This document shows positions 18,234 through 26,794 of a stretch of DNA of 64,000 bases, in pieces. The notes beneath the pieces are model-generated. The model saw only the letters and a list, made by a program, of their open reading frames with translations. It was not told where the DNA came from and did no database searches. The stretch is from Desulfitibacter sp. BRH_c19. GTDB lineage: Bacteria > Bacillota > DSM-16504 > Desulfitibacterales > Desulfitibacteraceae. Both the position numbers and the translations under genes were made by a program. The DNA lies in the NCBI GenBank assembly GCA_001515945.1, contig LOER01000003.1:1-64000 (forward strand), in the 5' to 3' direction. Numbering within the stretch: position 1 is the first letter of the stretch; every line of letters begins with the position of its first letter.

Positions 18234-18266
18234 ACTCAGGTGGAGTTTTGACTCCATCTGAGTTTT
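18234..18266 (+). terminator. Terminator of the zinc-finger microprotein gene
   Basis: Stem ACTCAGGTGGAG (18234-18245) with CTCCATCTGAGT (18252-18263), one mismatch, and a TTTT tail. Confidence 0.85.
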
Positions 18267-18274
18267 AGAAACCG

Positions 18275-18349
18275 TTATCCAGGGACGTAGCGCCACTTAT
18301 CTCCTACTTGTAGAAGATAGGAGTCTTAGTGGCGATAGTCATCGGATAA
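18275..18349. repeat. Multi-step palindrome between two accessory genes
   Basis: Three nested arms: TTATCC (18275-18280) with GGATAA (18344-18349), CGCCACT (18291-18297) with AGTGGCG (18328-18334), and CTCCTA (18301-18306) with TAGGAG (18318-18323). There is no T tail. GTTAG follows at 18355. The nested, interrupted arms resemble the attC-like site at 426-562, though the outer boxes are less typical. Confidence 0.5.
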
Positions 18350-18378
18350 ATAATTGTTAGTTAGGTGGGATTTATAAA

Positions 18379-18813
18379 ATGATTATTCGAAAAATGATTG
18401 CAAGTGATATCCCTCAATTAGCGAAGTTATACAAACAATTTTGGAATGAAGACTCATGTATTGATAAAATGAACAATCAGTTTAATAAAATATGCCAAGC
18501 AGATACACATGTATTACTTAGTGCAGTTGAAAACAATAGACTACTTGGTTCTGTAATGGGAGTAATCTGTGAAGAACTATATGGTTCTTGTGAACCTTTC
18601 ATGGTGCTGGAAAATATGATAGTGGATAAAGAATCTAGAAACAAGGGTATTGGTAAGGCATTAATATCTAAACTTGAAGAAATTGCTGCTGAAAGAAACT
18701 GTACCCAAATAATTCTTATAACAGATAATAATAGGATTGATGCTTGCAAGTTTTATGAAACTGTAGGATATAATCCTGATACACACCAGGGATTCAAAAA
18801 GAAATTGAAATGA
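18379..18813 (+). CDS. GNAT N-acetyltransferase
   Basis: A 144-residue GNAT protein. The acetyl-CoA loop is RNKGIGK (about 91-97) after LENMIVDKE, and the closing part has ACKFYETVGY, the usual family helix. The ribosome binding site is GGTGGG. It is the fifth GNAT of the accessory zone. Acceptor unknown. Confidence 0.92.
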   Translation: MIIRKMIASDIPQLAKLYKQFWNEDSCIDKMNNQFNKICQADTHVLLSAVENNRLLGSVMGVICEELYGSCEPFMVLENMIVDKESRNKGIGKALISKLEEIAAERNCTQIILITDNNRIDACKFYETVGYNPDTHQGFKKKLK

Positions 18814-18865
18814 GGATAATGACATGATATTGTAGTTGTATAGAGTTAAAATAGGGGTAGATTAA

Positions 18866-19348
18866 ATGAATGAAAACCAATCTGAAAAAAGGATGCTAGA
18901 AAAAGCTGCTATTGAATTGTTTATATGTTCATTCAAAGAGATTTTTGGTGTTGAATATAAGGTTGTTTGCTATCAAGAACGTCCTGATGCCATCCTTGAA
19001 GATCCAGAAGGAAATAGGCTGGGTATGGAGGTTACTCATCTTTTTTATGATGAATTAAAAGCAAAAATTCTTTTGGGTAAGTCTAATAGTACTGGACATA
19101 AAACTGAAAGTTTTTATAAATATTTAGATGTTTTGAATGACTTGTTAGATAAGAAAGCTAAGACTGGATTAAATTATCCAATTGGATATCCGTGTTCATT
19201 ATTGATTAGGGATACCTCTCCAGTATGGACAAAGGAGGATTTTGAAGAAGCTAACTCCTTGATCAAACTACCCCAAAAAGTCTATAAAGATATATGGTTA
19301 CTTACTCAAGATAAAATTTCTATTTGGTCACTATTTAAAATTGACTAG
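18866..19348 (+). CDS. Uncharacterised protein, possibly nuclease-like fold
   Basis: A 160-residue soluble protein. The segment RPDAILEDPEGNRLGMEVTH (about 40-59) places an Asp and a Glu about 15 residues apart, as in PD-(D/E)xK nucleases, but the expected lysine is replaced by threonine, so activity is doubtful. The rest is helical with a C-terminal ISIWSLF strand. Upstream GGGG is a modest ribosome binding site. Proteins of this kind are common in accessory and cassette regions. Function not known. Confidence 0.6.
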   Translation: MNENQSEKRMLEKAAIELFICSFKEIFGVEYKVVCYQERPDAILEDPEGNRLGMEVTHLFYDELKAKILLGKSNSTGHKTESFYKYLDVLNDLLDKKAKTGLNYPIGYPCSLLIRDTSPVWTKEDFEEANSLIKLPQKVYKDIWLLTQDKISIWSLFKID

Positions 19349-19538
19349 AATTTTTTCGTGATATCATACCAATTGCAATAGTAATATTATTAATGGGCAA
19401 TGAGATGATAGAGTACAATCTGGAGAGGAATGATCTAATGAAGAACCCATGTGGTACTGCTTGAGCAAATAAATATATCAATTGCAAAGCACATTTTCAG
19501 AAGGAAAAATATAACTAAATTAGAGAGAGGTCTTATTA

Positions 19539-19781
19539 TTGTATTATGTTTATATTATTGAATGTAAAGACGGAACATTATACACGGGTTCCACCATTAA
19601 TATTGAGAAAAGGTTAGAAAAACATAATCAAGGAAAGGGCTGTAAATATACACGTGCTAGATACCCTGTTATATTAAAACATTTTGAAGAATTCACAACC
19701 AAGAGAGAAGCTTTACAAAGAGAATACTTCATAAAGCAATTACCAAAAGAAGAAAAATTAAGCCTAATAGGCTACGATTAA
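19539..19781 (+). CDS. GIY-YIG domain protein (UvrC N-terminal type)
   Basis: An 80-residue single-domain GIY-YIG protein of the YhbQ/YazA group. YYVYIIECKDGTLYTGST (2-19) carries the GIY-YIG motif, Arg25 is the catalytic arginine, and the EYFIKQLPKEEK segment (about 63-74) holds the metal-binding glutamate at its start. These proteins cut or bind branched or damaged DNA. Start is TTG with AGAGAGG upstream. It shares a bidirectional terminator with the cold shock gene on the other strand. Confidence 0.9.
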   Translation: MYYVYIIECKDGTLYTGSTINIEKRLEKHNQGKGCKYTRARYPVILKHFEEFTTKREALQREYFIKQLPKEEKLSLIGYD

Positions 19782-19799
19782 TGTTATTCTATCAGAATT

Positions 19800-19830
19800 A
19801 AAAAAACTGCCCATGAAGGGCAGTATTTTT
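19800..19830. terminator. Bidirectional terminator
   Basis: Stem ACTGCCC (19806-19812) with GGGCAGT (19818-19824), with ATTTTTAT on the + side and TTTTTTTAAT on the minus side. It serves the GIY-YIG gene and the cold shock gene. Confidence 0.88.
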
Positions 19831-20029
19831 ATGCTTTAACTACGTTTTCAGCTTGCAGTCCGCGATTTCCTTGAACAACGTTGAACTCTACACGCTGTCC
19901 TTCATCTAGCGTTTTAAAACCGTCACCTGTAATTGCAGAAAAGTGAACGAAAACATCGTCTCCACCTTCTACTTCAATAAAACCAAAACCTTTTTCTGCA
20001 TTAAACCATTTTACTGTACCTGTTTGCAT
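19829..20029 (-). CDS. Cold shock protein (CspA/CspB family)
   Basis: A 66-residue OB-fold RNA and single-strand DNA chaperone. The RNP1 motif KGFGFIEV (about 13-20) and RNP2 motif VFVHFSAI (about 26-33) are present, and the protein starts [14 protein letters not shown]. The start is ATG 20029 with GGAGG upstream; the frame extends 26 codons further but those are leader. The long leader (to about 20150) is typical of csp mRNAs, which fold to control translation at low temperature. Confidence 0.95.
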   Translation of the reverse strand: MQTGTVKWFNAEKGFGFIEVEGGDDVFVHFSAITGDGFKTLDEGQRVEFNVVQGNRGLQAENVVKA

Positions 20030-20255
20030 TTTAGAACCTCCAAATATTTGTTGATTTGTTTTGATGGATAGTGAAGAAAAGACTTCACACATTATAGGGA
20101 GTATCATTCACCAAAAAATGTTACCCTTTATAATATGTGAAAAAGAAACTTCACATATACAACATTTAATAGATTACCATTATTTTTTATATTTGTCAAG
20201 AAACATACTCAAAAGGATAAAGTGTCTATAGCCGTGATCAATTACCAAAAGAATA

Positions 20256-20288
20256 AAACCTTTTTCAGAATGTTACTGAAAAAGGTTT
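20256..20288. terminator. Long palindromic terminator after the zinc-ribbon gene
   Basis: Perfect 13-base arms AAACCTTTTTCAG (20256-20268) and CTGAAAAAGGTTT (20276-20288). It is symmetric and lies just past the stop of the minus-strand zinc-ribbon gene; it ends in T runs in both directions. Confidence 0.75.
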
Positions 20289-20295
20289 GTAATAT

Positions 20296-20607
20296 CTACC
20301 AATTATTTTTACGTGGTTGATAACAATCTTTGCAGTATACTGGTTTATCTCCACTTGGTCTGAAAGGTACAGTAGTAGATTTGCCACAAGTAGCACAGGT
20401 AGCAGGATGCATTTCTCGCTCTTGTGATGAACGACCGTATCCTCCTCCACCCCTATTTGATCTCATTTGTGCTTTTTTAGCAGATCGGCACTCAGGGCAA
20501 CGACCGGGCTCATTAGTAAAACCTTTCTGTGCATAGAATTCCTGTTCTGAAGCAGAAAACACAAATTCCTTTCCACAATCCTTACAACTCAAATTTTTAT
20601 CTTCCAT
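20296..20607 (-). CDS. Double zinc-ribbon protein
   Basis: A 103-residue protein with two zinc ribbons: CKDC (8-11) with CPEC (37-40), and CATC (about 71-74) with CKDC (about 92-95). A glycine/arginine-rich linker (GGGGYGR) lies between. The same type is frequent in clostridia, often described as a zinc-ribbon or cxxc_20-like protein, and may bind RNA or DNA. GGAGG lies upstream. It sits next to the cold shock gene, both with nucleic acid binding features. Confidence 0.85.
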   Translation of the reverse strand: MEDKNLSCKDCGKEFVFSASEQEFYAQKGFTNEPGRCPECRSAKKAQMRSNRGGGGYGRSSQEREMHPATCATCGKSTTVPFRPSGDKPVYCKDCYQPRKNNW

Positions 20608-20921
20608 GAAAAAACCTCCAAAAATTTATTGCCCGGTGCAAAGCTAATCCAATAAACTTCCCTGACCATAGGAATCGAGGAGGTTAAAGTGTATACCTTA
20701 GCATTTTCTAGGCAAATCTAGTATAACCAATACTTAGCAAAATTAAAAGAGAAAAATAACTTTTAGTGCATAAAATTACTTTTTTTAAATTATGATACCT
20801 ATAAAATTAGGTGCTTAGACTTAAATGAAATCTAATAATCTAGTTTTATGGTATAATTATTTCTAGTAGATTAATGCTGGGATTACATTTAAAATATGCT
20901 TTACAGATGGAGGTAATAGTA
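20608..20921. other. Divergent intergenic region
   Basis: About 310 bases between the zinc-ribbon gene (minus) and the signal peptidase gene (+). A -10 box TATAAT near 20851 probably belongs to the signal peptidase promoter, but the -35 box is poor. No riboswitch or gene was recognised. Confidence 0.4.
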
Positions 20922-21491
20922 ATGTTGATGCTAAAACAACTTGTAAGCTGGATAGGACATATATTTATTGCCATTACTCTAGCATTAATAATTAGTATAT
21001 TTATTTTGCAACCTACCCTGGTTATCGGGGAATCAATGGAATCTACCCTACACAATGAAGATAAGATTATTATTAACAAGCTAGTTCGAACACTTAAATA
21101 TGAACTTAATTATGGAGATATTGTTGTTATTGATAGTAGGGTCAATAGGAAACGTACAATTATTGATGATATAACTGATAATCTTAAGAATAATTCATTA
21201 GCAAACAAATTATTTAATAGAGAAAATGAAAGTATATACTGGATAAAAAGGGTAATAGCTAAATCTGGTGATACAATTCAGTTTAAAGAAGGAAATGTAT
21301 ATATTAATGGAGAGATTTTGAAAGAGTCATATATAAAAGAGCCTGCATTTTATCCCACAGATGAGGTAATAGTGGTACCTCAAGATTATATTTATGTAAT
21401 GGGAGATAATCGGAATTATAGCAAGGATAGCAGGCAAATTGGCGCGGTGCCAATTGATAACGTTATAGGGACGTTAATCTTAAGGTTTTAG
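20922..21491 (+). CDS. lepB: Signal peptidase I
   Basis: A 189-residue type I signal peptidase that removes signal peptides of exported proteins on the outer face of the membrane. One N-terminal membrane helix (about 8-30) is followed by the catalytic serine motif GESMES (Ser38) and the catalytic lysine in WIKRVIAKSGD (Lys109); VMGDNRNYSKDSR is the conserved box E. The start is ATG 20922 with TGGAGG eight bases upstream; earlier in-frame starts at 20874 have none. Confidence 0.93.
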   Translation: MLMLKQLVSWIGHIFIAITLALIISIFILQPTLVIGESMESTLHNEDKIIINKLVRTLKYELNYGDIVVIDSRVNRKRTIIDDITDNLKNNSLANKLFNRENESIYWIKRVIAKSGDTIQFKEGNVYINGEILKESYIKEPAFYPTDEVIVVPQDYIYVMGDNRNYSKDSRQIGAVPIDNVIGTLILRF

Positions 21492-21503
21492 ATATTGATA
21501 GTT

Positions 21504-22190
21504 CTACAATGCTAGATTGAATAAAATACCTAAGTAATGAATTATTGTTCCTCCCAAAACAAATATATGCCAAATTCCATGATTAAATGGTATTTTTTTG
21601 CATATATAAAATACTATGCCTAATGTATAGGTTAATCCACCAATTAGCAACCACAAAAATAATCCTGGAGGTACCGTATTTAGCATAGGCTTGATAGCGA
21701 TTACTATTAACCATCCCATAAGTATATAAAGAAAACTTGAAAAATATTTTGATTTATTCATAGTAAAGATTTTTAATACAATTCCCAGAGCAGCTAAAGA
21801 CCATATTAGAACAAAAATTATCCATCCCCATGTACCTTTCATAGCTACTAGTGCAATTGGAGTATAGCTTCCAGCAATGACCAAATAAATTGATACGTGG
21901 TCAAGTACTCTGAATACATGTTTGCTTTTTTCATGGAAAATACTATGATAAAGAGTGGAAGATGTGAAAAGAAAAAATAAAGTAAAACCATATATACTGA
22001 AGCTTATAATTTGCATGGCATCTCCGTTAATGCTGGCGAATGCAACAAGAATTACCAGAGCTGCTATACTTAACAAAGCTCCAATACCATGAGTTATACT
22101 GCTAAAGATCTCTTCCTTTATTGTATACCTATTTACCAATTTATTAGAATCCTTAGGATCTATTAATGAATCGTAGGTCATACTAGTCAC
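21504..22190 (-). CDS. Hemolysin III / YqfA family membrane protein
   Basis: A 228-residue protein with seven membrane helices of the PAQR/hemolysin III family. Conserved features are the SSITHGIGA start of helix 1 (with its histidine), SSTLYHSIF in helix 3, DHVSIYLVIAGSYTP, and a final IWHIFVLGG. The conserved histidines and the aspartate form a metal-linked site in the family. Despite the name, haemolysis is not established for most members. The gene is convergent with the signal peptidase gene. Confidence 0.92.
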   Translation of the reverse strand: MTSMTYDSLIDPKDSNKLVNRYTIKEEIFSSITHGIGALLSIAALVILVAFASINGDAMQIISFSIYGFTLFFLFTSSTLYHSIFHEKSKHVFRVLDHVSIYLVIAGSYTPIALVAMKGTWGWIIFVLIWSLAALGIVLKIFTMNKSKYFSSFLYILMGWLIVIAIKPMLNTVPPGLFLWLLIGGLTYTLGIVFYICKKIPFNHGIWHIFVLGGTIIHYLGILFNLAL

Positions 22191-22527
22191 CCCTTAAAGA
22201 ATTACTATTTATCATATTAGTTTTTGTCTATTATTTATTATAGATAACTTTTTACCAAATTATACAATACTTGATAAGGAAAATCCAGCAACACCCATCA
22301 TGGTTTGCAGATTTCTCTGTGTGTAGATAGCTCCACACAGAGAAAGACTATAATTCTCTTTTATTAGAGATCTATTTGTTGTATATTTATATAGAACAAT
22401 CACCTTTTGTATTGATAGATGTTGAATTATGACTAAACATCTGCAATACCATAATGCATATTTTTTAGTCTAAACCACACAATATTTTTAGAGATAAAAG
22501 GGATCTTCTTCTTGGAAAGGGGAAAAA
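22191..22527. other. Divergent region with a strong hairpin ahead of speD
   Basis: A perfect 12-base hairpin TTTCTCTGTGTG (22312-22323) with CACACAGAGAAA (22334-22345) sits 180 bases before speD. It is followed by an AT-rich stretch and not by a T run, so it may be part of a leader or a leftover terminator of a lost gene. No known riboswitch was recognised. The rest is AT-rich and holds the promoters of the divergent genes. Confidence 0.5.
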
Positions 22528-23355
22528 ATGAAAATAAAGCCCATCAATAGGAAATTAAAGTTATATGGTTTTAATAACTTAACAAAGACTCTAAGTTTCA
22601 ATTTTTATGATATATGTTATGCATTAAATCCAGCCCATCGTCAGGAGTATATTGAATACATTGATGAAGAATATAATGCTGATCGCTTAGTACACATACT
22701 AAATAATGTGGCGAAAATAATTGGTGCCAATGTCCTTAATGTTGCTAATCAAGATTATGATCCTCAGGGCGCAAGCGTTACAATGCTTGTGGCAGAAAAT
22801 GAAATAAATAAAGAAGATCATATGAATATAAACGATAATGAATCACCAGGACCTGGGTCAGAAGCTGTTGTGGGTCACTTAGATAAGAGTCATATTACTG
22901 TTCATACATATCCAGAGAGTCATCCAGATAGGGGCATCAGTACTTTTCGAGCGGATATAGATGTCTCCACCTGTGGAGAAATATCACCTTTAAAAACATT
23001 AAACTATCTAATAACAAGTTTTGAACCAGACATTGCAATAATTGATTACAGAGTTAGAGGATTTACTCGAGATGTCAATGGGAAAAAATATTTTTTGGAT
23101 CATAAGATTAATTCTATTCAAAACTTTATGGCTAGTAAAACTAGACAAACTTATCAAATGGTAGATGTGAATGTTTATCAGGAGAATATTTTCCATACTA
23201 AAATGATTTTGAGAGAATATGACTTGGATCACTATCTATTTGGTGTTGCCAAAAAGGACCTACAAGCATCAGAAAAGAAAAAAATAAAACATAGAATAAA
23301 AAAAGAGATGTTAGAAATATACTATGGAAGAAATATTGCAAAGTTCAATGGATAG
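22528..23355 (+). CDS. speD: S-adenosylmethionine decarboxylase proenzyme
   Basis: Decarboxylates S-adenosylmethionine to give the aminopropyl donor for spermidine. It is of the long bacterial (E. coli) type, 275 residues. Self-cleavage at Lys120-Ser121 in [13 protein letters not shown] makes the pyruvoyl cofactor; Cys149 in STCGE is the conserved proton donor. GGAAAGG stands before the ATG. It is followed by the arginine decarboxylase gene, 38 bases on, under a common terminator; spermidine synthase is not in the window. Confidence 0.95.
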   Translation: MKIKPINRKLKLYGFNNLTKTLSFNFYDICYALNPAHRQEYIEYIDEEYNADRLVHILNNVAKIIGANVLNVANQDYDPQGASVTMLVAENEINKEDHMNINDNESPGPGSEAVVGHLDKSHITVHTYPESHPDRGISTFRADIDVSTCGEISPLKTLNYLITSFEPDIAIIDYRVRGFTRDVNGKKYFLDHKINSIQNFMASKTRQTYQMVDVNVYQENIFHTKMILREYDLDHYLFGVAKKDLQASEKKKIKHRIKKEMLEIYYGRNIAKFNG

Positions 23356-23393
23356 AACGTGTGTAAATATTTACATTGAAAAGGAGAAAAATC

Positions 23394-23852
23394 ATGTTGC
23401 CGATTCCAAAAAAGTTTTTTCTAACAAGTGGAAGTTCAGAAGGTGAAACAGAGTTAACTGCTTTTGATGGAGCTCTTTTAAATGCAGACATAGGAAATAT
23501 AAATCTTTTAAAGGTCAGTAGTATTCTTCCACCAGGTGCTGAGTATTCTGCCGAATTGGAGTTGCCTCTGGGTGGGCTAGTACCAACAGCATACGGTACA
23601 ATTATTTCCAAAGAACCAGGTGTTACTATATCTGCTGCAGTTGCAGTTGGAAGATCTAAAGATTCCTTTGGAATAATTATGGAACTTGTTGGCAAAATGA
23701 AAAAGGAAGAAGCAGAAGAAAAAATCATTAACATGGTCAAGGAATCTTTTGAAATGCGGGAAATGGAAGTAAAAGATATATCAGTATCATGTGCGGAACA
23801 TACTGTAAAAACTATTGGTTGTGCTGTTGCAGCTGTTCCCATGTGGTATTAA
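23394..23852 (+). CDS. pdaD: Pyruvoyl-dependent arginine decarboxylase
   Basis: Converts arginine to agmatine, the first step to putrescine. The 152-residue proenzyme cleaves itself at Ser42-Ser43 in LLKVSSILPPG to form the pyruvoyl group. LPLGGLVPTAYG and the CAEHTVKTIGCAVAAV segment are typical of the family known from archaea, chlamydiae and clostridia. Start is ATG 23394 with AAGGAG; the frame opens 18 bases earlier without one. With speD it gives two pyruvoyl enzymes of polyamine synthesis in one operon. Agmatinase and spermidine synthase must lie elsewhere. Confidence 0.93.
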   Translation: MLPIPKKFFLTSGSSEGETELTAFDGALLNADIGNINLLKVSSILPPGAEYSAELELPLGGLVPTAYGTIISKEPGVTISAAVAVGRSKDSFGIIMELVGKMKKEEAEEKIINMVKESFEMREMEVKDISVSCAEHTVKTIGCAVAAVPMWY

Positions 23853-23873
23853 GTGCATATTTATATATATATA

Positions 23874-23906
23874 AAACTGACCTTTATTAAAACAAGGTCA
23901 GTTTTT
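23874..23906 (+). terminator. Terminator of the speD-pdaD operon
   Basis: Arms AAACTGACCTT (23874-23884) and AAGGTCAGTTT (23894-23904), then TTTATAAT. Confidence 0.9.
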
Positions 23907-23985
23907 ATAATATTAGGCTTTGTGAAAAGCAAGAATAACTGTTTCAGTTTAGGAAGCAAGTAAATATTAGAGGGGGAATACGATC

Positions 23986-24762
23986 TTGCAAAGTGTAGAA
24001 AATATTAGAGAAAAGGTTGCAGATTTCATTTTTTGTAGTCCTATGAACTGTGTAAATGAATTGGGTGAAATGCAAATATTCGAAACACCACTTGTTGGGG
24101 TTGCCCATGCTGAGGATCAGATTTTTCAGAAATTGAAGAAAGAAGAAATTATTGGGCCCCATCATATGGAACCAGTAGAATGGTTACATGGTGCTCAGGT
24201 GGTAATATCATACTTTCTGCCCTTTAGCCATCGTGTAATAGCATCTAACAGACTGTTGAAAGAAATCCCATCTACTGAATGGTTATATGGCAGAATAGAA
24301 GGACAAGCATTAAATAATGCTTTAGCCAGCTATCTAATAAAAGAATTGGAAGGTTTAGGTGGAAAGGCTATCGCCCCTGCATTAGACACACGTTTTAGTG
24401 TAGTCAACCGAAAAAGTAATTGGTCTGAGAGGCATGTTGCATTCATTGCAGGATTAGGTACTTTCAATCTTAGCAAGTCTCTGATTACGAAGAAGGGTTG
24501 TGCAGGCAGGTATGGTAGTGTTATTACAAATATTAAATTTCCTATTACTGAGCGGCCATATAAGGATATATATGAGTATTGTAATAATTGTGGTGCTTGT
24601 ATAAAAAGGTGCCCAGCCTTGGCCATTTCAGAGGAAGGTAAGGACCATGGTTTATGTTCAAATTTTATAGATGAGAATATAGTACCTCGTTTTAAACCTA
24701 GATACGGTTGTGGCAAATGCCAAACAGGAGTACCCTGTGAAGCCTCAATTCCAAACAAATAA
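23986..24762 (+). CDS. QueG-like 4Fe-4S protein (COG1600 type)
   Basis: A 258-residue iron-sulfur protein distantly related to epoxyqueuosine reductase. The first cluster motif is CNNCGACIKRCPALAI (about 200-215); CSNFID and CGKCQTGVPCE near the end supply a second set of cysteines with unusual spacing. The N-terminal part lacks the classic QueG active-site text. TTG start with GAGGGGG upstream. Relatives have been proposed to reduce cobalamin or corrinoid proteins, which would fit the corrinoid genes of this window, but this is inference. Confidence 0.8.
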   Translation: MQSVENIREKVADFIFCSPMNCVNELGEMQIFETPLVGVAHAEDQIFQKLKKEEIIGPHHMEPVEWLHGAQVVISYFLPFSHRVIASNRLLKEIPSTEWLYGRIEGQALNNALASYLIKELEGLGGKAIAPALDTRFSVVNRKSNWSERHVAFIAGLGTFNLSKSLITKKGCAGRYGSVITNIKFPITERPYKDIYEYCNNCGACIKRCPALAISEEGKDHGLCSNFIDENIVPRFKPRYGCGKCQTGVPCEASIPNK

Positions 24763-24779
24763 CTCTAGGAGAAGATTTC

Positions 24780-25169
24780 ATGAAGCAGGTTACTGCAGCC
24801 CTCATAGTAAAAAATAATAAAATACTTATTGCAAAAAGAAGAGCAAGTGATAAACTGGCAAATAAATGGGAATTTCCCGGTGGCAAAATCGAAGAAGGAG
24901 AAACATCGGAGCAATGCTTAATAAGAGAGATTAAGGAAGAATTTCAAATTGAGATAGTTGTGGAAGGTTATTTTGGCAGTAGTAAATATTCCTATGAACA
25001 TGGAGCTATTGAGTTGCTAGGCTATTGGGCTAAATATAATGGTGAAGACATACTTAAACCAACAGTACACGATGATTATAGGTGGGTAAGTATTAGTGAA
25101 TTGGTTAACTATGATTTTTCGCCAGCCGATATTCCATTTGTAGAAAAACTTAAATCCATGAAGCTATAG
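24780..25169 (+). CDS. NUDIX hydrolase, MutT type
   Basis: A 129-residue NUDIX pyrophosphatase. The Nudix box runs from GGKIEEGE (about 35-42) to REIKEEF (49-55), with the metal-binding glutamates in place. The N-terminal VTAALIVKNNKILIAKR and C-terminal YRWVSISEL are typical of 8-oxo-dGTP diphosphatase/CTP pyrophosphohydrolase proteins, which clean the nucleotide pool. GGAGAAG precedes the ATG. It follows the Fe-S gene by 17 bases and is probably co-transcribed. Confidence 0.9.
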   Translation: MKQVTAALIVKNNKILIAKRRASDKLANKWEFPGGKIEEGETSEQCLIREIKEEFQIEIVVEGYFGSSKYSYEHGAIELLGYWAKYNGEDILKPTVHDDYRWVSISELVNYDFSPADIPFVEKLKSMKL

Positions 25170-25357
25170 CCAGTATATTAAGACTAGGCATTGAAAACAT
25201 TCTGGGTGATTCTGGACAAACTCCTAAGTTTGAATTAAACTATTAATGAAAATATTTAACTTAATTTGTATATATTTGGTGATTAATGTGGGTATTTTAC
25301 AGGCGAAATAATTTTCATTGATTATTAAGTCCAATTACACAAGATGGAGGGGTATAA

Positions 25358-26665
25358 ATGAGTATAGTAAAGCCATCCATATTGCCAGGCTTTATGGAAC
25401 TATTACCAGCCGATCAATTGTTATTTAATAAAATGCTTGATAAAATTAGAAATAATTTTGAGACATATGGTTATATTCCTATAGATACACCTGTTATAGA
25501 GAAGTCAGAAATACTTTTGGCTAAAGGGGGAGGAGAAACAGAGAAACAAATTTATCGTTTTATGAAGGGTGATACTGACCTTTCATTGAGATTTGACCTT
25601 ACTGTTCCATTAGCCCGCTATGTAGCTCAGCATTTTTCTTCCCTAACTTTCCCCTTTCGTAGATATCATATTGGCAAGGTCTACAGGGGAGAGAGAAATC
25701 AAAAAGGGAGATTTAGAGAATTTTATCAATGTGATATAGATATTGTGGGAAAAAATGGTAAACTAAGTGTTTTTAATGATGCAGAAATTCCTAGTGTTAT
25801 CTATTCAACATTTAAGGATCTAGGTTTTGATTCCTTTACAATTCGTATTAACAATAGAAAGGTTCTTAATGGCTTTTTTGAAGAACTCGAGATTAATGAT
25901 AAGGCCGAAGTTTTAAGAGCAATAGATAAATTAGAAAAGATTGGCCAAGAAGCTGTAGTTAAGGAATTGAAAAATCTAGGAATTAGTGAAAGATCTATTG
26001 AAAGGCTAATCGAATTTATTGCAATTAAAGGAAGCAATTCTGAAATCATAGTGGCCTTGAAATCTTTAAACATCTCTAATGAAGTATACAAAAAAGGGTT
26101 AGAGGAACTTGAACAGGTTGTTCATTACATAAAAGCATTTAGTGTTCCTGAAGGAAACTATGCAATTGATTTAAAGATTGCCAGAGGATTGGACTATTAT
26201 ACTGGTACTGTATATGAAACCATACTTAATGACTATCCACAAATAGGTAGTGTATGTTCAGGTGGCAGATATGACAATCTTGCTGAATATTATACAAATC
26301 AAAAACTACCTGGAGTTGGTATTTCCATCGGCTTGACACGACTTTTTTATCAGTTGCGAGAAGCAAATATAATTCAGCCAGAATCAGCAACCTTGTCACA
26401 GGTTTTGGTTATACCCGTTGATGATGATTTTAAGTATTGCATAAATATTGCTAATGAATTAAGAAGAAATGGAATTGTTTCAGAGGTATATGTTGAAGAA
26501 ACCAAAATAGCTAAAAAGCTAGGCTATGCTAACAAGCTTGGTATACCCTATGTAATTCTAATAGGTAGTGAAGAAGTAAAAAGTAATCTGTTAACCTTTA
26601 AAAATATGAAAAATGGAGAACAGAAGGCTTTAGCTATTTCAGAAATAATCGCAAGAATTAGGTAG
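25358..26665 (+). CDS. hisS: Histidyl-tRNA synthetase
   Basis: A class II synthetase of 435 residues that charges tRNA-His. Motif 2 is RGERNQKGRFREFYQCD (about 110-126), the histidine-binding ARGLDYYTG is at about 279-287, and GGRYDNL follows near 305. The C-terminal anticodon-binding domain starts near residue 345 (SQVLVIPVDD). GGAGGGG is upstream of the ATG. It lies 8.8 kb before hisZ, a paralogue that lost synthetase activity; the full motif 2 and the anticodon domain show that this one is the enzyme. No T-box was seen in the 188-base leader. Confidence 0.94.
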   Translation: MSIVKPSILPGFMELLPADQLLFNKMLDKIRNNFETYGYIPIDTPVIEKSEILLAKGGGETEKQIYRFMKGDTDLSLRFDLTVPLARYVAQHFSSLTFPFRRYHIGKVYRGERNQKGRFREFYQCDIDIVGKNGKLSVFNDAEIPSVIYSTFKDLGFDSFTIRINNRKVLNGFFEELEINDKAEVLRAIDKLEKIGQEAVVKELKNLGISERSIERLIEFIAIKGSNSEIIVALKSLNISNEVYKKGLEELEQVVHYIKAFSVPEGNYAIDLKIARGLDYYTGTVYETILNDYPQIGSVCSGGRYDNLAEYYTNQKLPGVGISIGLTRLFYQLREANIIQPESATLSQVLVIPVDDDFKYCINIANELRRNGIVSEVYVEETKIAKKLGYANKLGIPYVILIGSEEVKSNLLTFKNMKNGEQKALAISEIIARIR

Positions 26666-26712
26666 AAAATTAAGGTTAGGAGCTGAACAAATGGTTTTAT
26701 GTAGGGTAGGTA

Positions 26713-26741
26713 AAGCAGCATAGCATATTGCTGCTTTTTTC
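26713..26741 (+). terminator. Terminator of hisS
   Basis: Stem AAGCAGCA (26713-26720) with TGCTGCTT (26729-26736) and a T run to 26740. Confidence 0.88.
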
Positions 26742-26794
26742 AAAAACATATAAAAGTTGATTTTTATTGAAAAATCATTATCTAGGAGGCAAGT

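Noticed and set aside
1-24000. Prophage or conjugative element in the accessory zone
   Set aside because: No phage, integrase, transposase, relaxase or toxin-antitoxin gene was recognised; only single small genes are present.
25170-25357. Possible T-box before hisS
   Set aside because: No T-box consensus or specifier loop was found in the leader; only AT-rich sequence.
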